DNA of 38,468 nt from assembly GCA_039930945.1 (NCBI GenBank), contig JBDTSW010000007.1:1-38468 (forward strand), written 5' to 3'. This document shows, in pieces, positions 34,978 to 38,468 of this stretch (positions are counted from its first letter, which is position 1; each line of letters starts with the position of its first letter). This DNA comes from JBDTSW01 sp039930945. Its GTDB lineage: Bacteria; Actinomycetota; Thermoleophilia; Solirubrobacterales; 70-9. The translations under genes and the position numbers were made by a program. The notes under the pieces were generated by a model. That model was not told the DNA's origin, searched no databases, and saw nothing but the letters and a program-made list of their open reading frames with translations.

Positions 34978-37900
34978 ATGCGCGCCGCGACGCACATCAG
35001 GGAGATCCTGCGGGCTCCAGCTACCCAGGCGACGCTCTTCGGCCTCGTCTACTTCGGCTTCGCGCGAGGCGGGCTCACCTTCGCTATCCAGCCGGAGGGC
35101 ATCACCGCGGTGTGGCCCGCCAGCGGCCTCTACCTCGGGATCCTCCTGGTCAGCCCGCGCCGCCATTGGCCCGCCTTCGTGACGGCGGCCTTCAGCGCGG
35201 ATCTGGCGGCCAACCTGATCGCCGACAACGGGCTCGCCAGCCTCGGCATCGCCGTCGCCGACACCTCCGAGGGCCTGCTGGGGGCGGTCCTGATCGGGCT
35301 CGCATGCGGCGGCACGCCGTTCACACTGTCGCGGATCCGGCACATCATCGCCTTCGCGCTCGCCGGCGTGGGAGCCGCGAACGCGATCACGGCCGTGATC
35401 GGCGCGGCGACGGTGGCGCTGAGCTCGGGCGAGAGCTTCGGACACACCTGGCTGCTGTGGTGGACGGCCGACGGCATCGGCATGCTTGCCGTGGCCCCGC
35501 TGATCTGCGCGGCCTTCGCGACCAAGCTGGCGCCGCCGACGCGGGCCGAGCTCGGGGAGTTCTTGCTCGCGCTCGGCGGCCTCGTCCTTTCCGCGGTCCT
35601 CGTGTTCTCCTCGGAGGCGGTGGCCACCGGGGCGGCACTGCCGCCGGTGATGGTGACTCCGTTCCTGCTGTGGATGGCCTGGCGCTCGGGCCCGGCGGCC
35701 GCCGCGGTGGGCTCGTTCGCCCTCGGCGCGATCGCGCTGGTGTTCACCATCGGCGGCGTGGGACCGCTGGCCAGCATCGGCCTGGGCCACTACCAGCACC
35801 CGTTCTCCCTGTATGTCTTCCTCGCCGTGTCGGTGGTGACCGCGATGGCGATCGCCGCGGCCGTCAGCGAGGGCCGCGATACGCACGCCGATCTGGAGGC
35901 GGTGGAGCGGCGCTTCCGCACCCTCGTCGAGCAGATACCCGCGGCCACCTACATCTGCGATTACGACGAGCAGGGGACGTACCGCTACATCAGCCCTCAG
36001 GCGGAGGCGATGACCGGCTACCCGACGAGCTACTGGCTCGACGACCCGGAGCATTGGAGCCGGATCCTGCACCCCGACGACCGCGACGACATCGTCGAGC
36101 TAATCGCGCACTGCGTGCGCGAGGAGATCCCCTTCGACCGCGAGTACCGGGTGGTCCGGGCCGACGGCGAGGTGATCGTCATCTGGGACCGGGAGACGGT
36201 CGTCCGCGACGAGGACGGCCGGCCGATTTCGAGCCAGGGTGTGCTCGTCGACGTCACCGAGCTGCGTCGCACCGAGCGGGCGCTGATCGAGTCCGAGGGG
36301 CTGCACCGCTCGGTGGTCGACGCCCTCGAGGAGGGCGTCTTCGTGCTTGACTCCGACGGCATCGTCGTCGCCGCGAACGCCAGCGGCGCGGGCGTGCTGG
36401 AGGTCGAGGCCGAGGCGCTGCTCGGCTCGCCGCTGCCGTTCGAGCAGGCGTTCCTCGCCGACGGGACCCCCGTTGACGAGCACAACAGCCCCGCCATGAG
36501 GGCGCTGCGCACGGGGGTGGGGGCGCGCGACGTGGAGCTGCGGATCGTTCGGCCGGTGGGCGACGACCGCTGGCTGCGAATCAACTATCAGCCGCTCGAG
36601 GGGCAGGGCGACGGCGCCGGGCTCGTCTTCTCCTTCACCGACGTCACCGAGCGGCGCCGGGACCAGGAGCAGATCGCCTACCTCGCCTACAACGACCCCC
36701 TCACCGGGCTGCCGAACCGGACGGCGCTCGAACGAGCCCTCTCGCCGGCGCTGGCCCGAGCACGGCGGGGCGGGCGGGCGGCCGCCCTCATCTACCTCGA
36801 CCTCGACCACTTCAAGGTCGTCAACGACTCGCTCGGCCACGCCGCCGGCGACGAGGTCCTGCGCCAGGTAGCCGCCAGGCTGAAGGCGAGGGTGCGCGAC
36901 GGCGACATGCTCGTCCGCCTCAGCGGCGACGAGTTCATGCTGCTGATGCCCGACCTCAGCGGCGACGCGGGCGGGGCCGCCTGGCAGGTGGCAGGCGACC
37001 TGATCGCACAGCTCGAGGGGCCGTTCGCGATCGGCGACTCGAAGTTCGAGGTAACCGCCAGCGCCGGCATCTCCCTCTACCCGCTTCACGGCGAACACGG
37101 CGAGGAGCTGCTCAAGCACGCCGACGCCGCGCTCTACGACACCAAGCGCGACGAGCCGGGGACCGTCGGCGTCTATGAGAGCCAGGGGGCCCAGTCCAGC
37201 GGCAGGCTGACGCTGTCCTCGCGGGTTCGCCGGGCCCTCGCCCAGGACGAGTTCGAGCTTCACTTTCAACCCGTGTTCTCGCTCGACGACCTGAAGCCGA
37301 TCGGGGTCGAGGCGCTGATCCGCTGGCGGGATCCGGAGCGAGGGCTGTTGCAGCCCGTCGAGTTCATCCCGCTGGCCGAGGAGACCGGGCTGATCGACCT
37401 GATCGGGGACTGGGTGATCGACGCCGCGATCGCCCAGGGCGAGTCCTGGCTGGACCTCGGGCTGCGACCGCTGCTGGCGTTCAACGTCTCGCCCCGGCAG
37501 CTGCGCCGCCGCGGGTTCGCGGCTGACCTCGCCCGCAAGGTCGGCGCCAGCAGGATGAACCCGGTCCAGCTCAGCATCGAGATCACCGAGTCGGCATCGA
37601 TGGCCGAGGCGAACCGCGGCGGCGCGACCCTGGAGGAGCTTCACGAGCTCGGCGTGAATCTCGCGATCGACGACTTCGGCGCGGACTTCTCCTCGCTCAG
37701 CCGCCTTCGCAACCTCCCCGTCGACATGCTCAAGATCGACCGCTCCTTCCTTGAAGGGGTTCCGCAGGCGGAGGACGCGTCGGCCATGGTCACGGCGATC
37801 GTCCGCCTCGCCGAGGCGCTCGAGATGCGCGCCGTCGCGGAGGGAGTCGAGACGGAGGCCCAGCTTCAGTTCGTCAGGGCCCAGGGATGCCGACTCGCCC

Positions 37901-38028
37901 AAGGATTCCACCTCGCCCGGCCGCTGCCGGCCGATCGCGCCACCCGGCTGCTGCTCGGCGACGCCACCGCCACGGCGCCCGACGCGCGCCCCTCCGCCGA
38001 GAGCGAAAGCACCCGAGCCGGGGTGTGA
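34978..38028 (+). CDS. MASE1-PAS-PAS-GGDEF-EAL cyclic-di-GMP enzyme
   Basis: This 1016-residue protein has an N-terminal MASE1-like membrane sensor of about eight spans (15-300; ITAVWPASGLYLGILLV is typical). Two PAS domains follow (about 315-430 with YISPQAEAMTGYP...ILHPDDRD, and 440-555). The GGDEF domain (565-735) reads SGDEF at 649-653, with an I-site RDGD at 640-643. The EAL domain (about 750-1000) has E778-A-L-I-R, FNVSPRQLRR, EITES, AIDDFGADFSSLSRL, KIDRSFL, AEGVET and QGFHLARPLP. Phosphodiesterase residues are complete; cyclase activity is possible because the SGDEF form is often active. It should turn over cyclic di-GMP. ATG 34978 lies 155 bp from the divergent cyclase gene's ATG. 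Confidence 0.93.
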   Translation: MRAATHIREILRAPATQATLFGLVYFGFARGGLTFAIQPEGITAVWPASGLYLGILLVSPRRHWPAFVTAAFSADLAANLIADNGLASLGIAVADTSEGLLGAVLIGLACGGTPFTLSRIRHIIAFALAGVGAANAITAVIGAATVALSSGESFGHTWLLWWTADGIGMLAVAPLICAAFATKLAPPTRAELGEFLLALGGLVLSAVLVFSSEAVATGAALPPVMVTPFLLWMAWRSGPAAAAVGSFALGAIALVFTIGGVGPLASIGLGHYQHPFSLYVFLAVSVVTAMAIAAAVSEGRDTHADLEAVERRFRTLVEQIPAATYICDYDEQGTYRYISPQAEAMTGYPTSYWLDDPEHWSRILHPDDRDDIVELIAHCVREEIPFDREYRVVRADGEVIVIWDRETVVRDEDGRPISSQGVLVDVTELRRTERALIESEGLHRSVVDALEEGVFVLDSDGIVVAANASGAGVLEVEAEALLGSPLPFEQAFLADGTPVDEHNSPAMRALRTGVGARDVELRIVRPVGDDRWLRINYQPLEGQGDGAGLVFSFTDVTERRRDQEQIAYLAYNDPLTGLPNRTALERALSPALARARRGGRAAALIYLDLDHFKVVNDSLGHAAGDEVLRQVAARLKARVRDGDMLVRLSGDEFMLLMPDLSGDAGGAAWQVAGDLIAQLEGPFAIGDSKFEVTASAGISLYPLHGEHGEELLKHADAALYDTKRDEPGTVGVYESQGAQSSGRLTLSSRVRRALAQDEFELHFQPVFSLDDLKPIGVEALIRWRDPERGLLQPVEFIPLAEETGLIDLIGDWVIDAAIAQGESWLDLGLRPLLAFNVSPRQLRRRGFAADLARKVGASRMNPVQLSIEITESASMAEANRGGATLEELHELGVNLAIDDFGADFSSLSRLRNLPVDMLKIDRSFLEGVPQAEDASAMVTAIVRLAEALEMRAVAEGVETEAQLQFVRAQGCRLAQGFHLARPLPADRATRLLLGDATATAPDARPSAESESTRAGV

Positions 38029-38039
38029 GCGCTACTCCT

Positions 38040-38273
38040 CCGGGTAGGGCCGTGGGCGAAGGCCCGCTCGATGCCGGGCACGAGTGCGTCGATCGCCTCC
38101 GCGTGCTGGGGGTTGCGCCGCCGCTCGTTGTTGCAAAGGCGCTCCAACGCGTGCTGGAGATGCCACTCGCAGAGGTAGACCTCGGTCTGGGGCCAGAGCC
38201 TCTCAAGGGCTGCACGCTGGCCGTAGTACAGCTCGCAGACCACCCGGCTGGGCACCCCGGGCAGCGCGCTCAT
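38040..38273 (-). pseudogene. Transposase fragment (MULE-like catalytic region)
   Basis: About 75 residues from ATG 38273 read PGVPSRVVCELYYGQRAALE, WPQTEVYLCEWHLQHALERL and EAIDALVPGIERAFAHG. The 'WP-x-x-E-V-Y-x-C-x-W-H-L' pattern is that of MULE-like transposase domains, where Cys and His follow the second catalytic Asp. The acidic residue in VVCD-type motifs is Glu here. The frame runs on as antisense of the EAL gene without homology, and no N-terminal part is upstream, so this is a remnant. It is the only mobile-element trace in the window and lies tail-to-tail with the cyclic-di-GMP gene. Confidence 0.65.
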
Positions 38274-38309
38274 CGTAGTTCCGAGCGGGAGCCGGATGCG
38301 TGTCGGTCG

Positions 38310-38468
38310 CTAGCTGGCCGAGCCGGACGCCGATGCGGTCTCGGGCTGGGTCACGGCCCCCAGGAGCCGCCACTCGATCTCGTCGCGATCGGACCGGGAC
38401 CTCCTGCGCCAGAGCCGCCTCCTCGGCTTGCGCTCGACGCTCACCTCGACGAAGCCCAGCTTGGCGCG
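38310..38468 (-). CDS. C-terminal end of an unknown protein, cut by window edge
   Basis: The minus-strand frame is open from the window edge for 52 codons to the TAG at 38312-38310. The visible part begins RAKLGFVEVSVERKPRRRLW, is strongly basic, and includes RRRSRSDRDEIEWRLLGAV before a small-residue tail. I do not recognise it. It could be the end of an independent gene or part of the broken mobile element whose transposase fragment follows 36 nt downstream; the stop codon separates them. Confidence 0.45.
   Translation of the reverse strand, partial: RAKLGFVEVSVERKPRRRLWRRRSRSDRDEIEWRLLGAVTQPETASASGSAS

Noticed and set aside
34823..34978. Cyclic-di-GMP riboswitch between the two divergent genes
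   Set aside because: The gap has a hairpin, but I could not find the conserved core or tetraloop-receptor elements of class I or the class II pseudoknot on either strand.
33307..36350. Two open frames of about 900 codons, one on each strand
   Set aside because: They are out-of-frame shadows of the two cyclic-di-GMP genes with repetitive Arg/Gly/Ala/Asp composition.

Overview
This is a GC-rich, gene-dense chromosomal window in which nearly every coding frame reads as actinobacterial protein. The InhA-like enoyl reductase, trehalase-type GH15 enzyme, short 6-phosphogluconate dehydrogenase and many apparently leaderless genes suggest a deep-branching actinobacterium, possibly of the Thermoleophilia/Solirubrobacterales type. 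That placement is inference; no rRNA gene is present. I saw no tRNA, rRNA, CRISPR array or prophage. The only mobile-element trace is a transposase fragment at the right edge.

Layout. (1) 1-1200: a cupin-like gene (cut by the window edge) and a SnoaL/NTF2-like gene lie divergent to a MerR regulator, around a perfect 20-bp palindrome. (2) 1244-3453: a leftward run of universal stress protein, tadA, a frameshifted NADP/F420 oxidoreductase and a TMEM175-type channel. (3) 3611-8399: a 28-residue membrane peptide not called by size-limited gene finding, a cyclophilin, a fatty acid desaturase, a small basic protein, a PolA-type 5'-3' exonuclease, a DUF2007-like protein and an AarF/UbiB kinase. (4) 8421-14646: a leftward fatty acid synthase II operon, secreted S15-like hydrolase - fabD - fabG - acpP - fabF - micro-ORF - fabI. 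(5) 14781-20616: a DEAD-box helicase, a DUF2294-like protein, a sigma-70 family factor with a near-consensus promoter, a flippase-like membrane protein, a FAD oxidoreductase and a small unknown. (6) 20627-32870: a carbon block with tkt-tal-pgi-HAD phosphatase-GH15 trehalase-ROK glucokinase leftward, rpiA rightward, gnd-pgl leftward and zwf rightward. (7) 32885-38028: a decayed aminotransferase, then two divergent cyclic-di-GMP genes. (8) 38040-38468: a transposase remnant and the end of an unknown gene.

The carbon block forms a coherent route. Trehalose (or a related glucoside) is cut to glucose, phosphorylated by the ROK kinase, and enters either glycolysis (pgi) or the oxidative pentose phosphate pathway (zwf, pgl, gnd). 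The non-oxidative enzymes rpiA, tkt and tal are alongside; only rpe is not seen here. NADPH from this route could supply the neighbouring fatty acid synthesis genes.

Two recurring expression features stand out. First, several start codons follow a TANNNT hexamer (TAGGGT, TAGGCT, TAGCGT and similar) by only 6-10 nt, which implies leaderless mRNAs. Second, many neighbours join by 4-nt stop/start overlaps. In this setting two pathway genes appear to use non-canonical starts: pgl with CTG in a CTGA overlap, and rpiA with ATC exactly where a leaderless start is expected.
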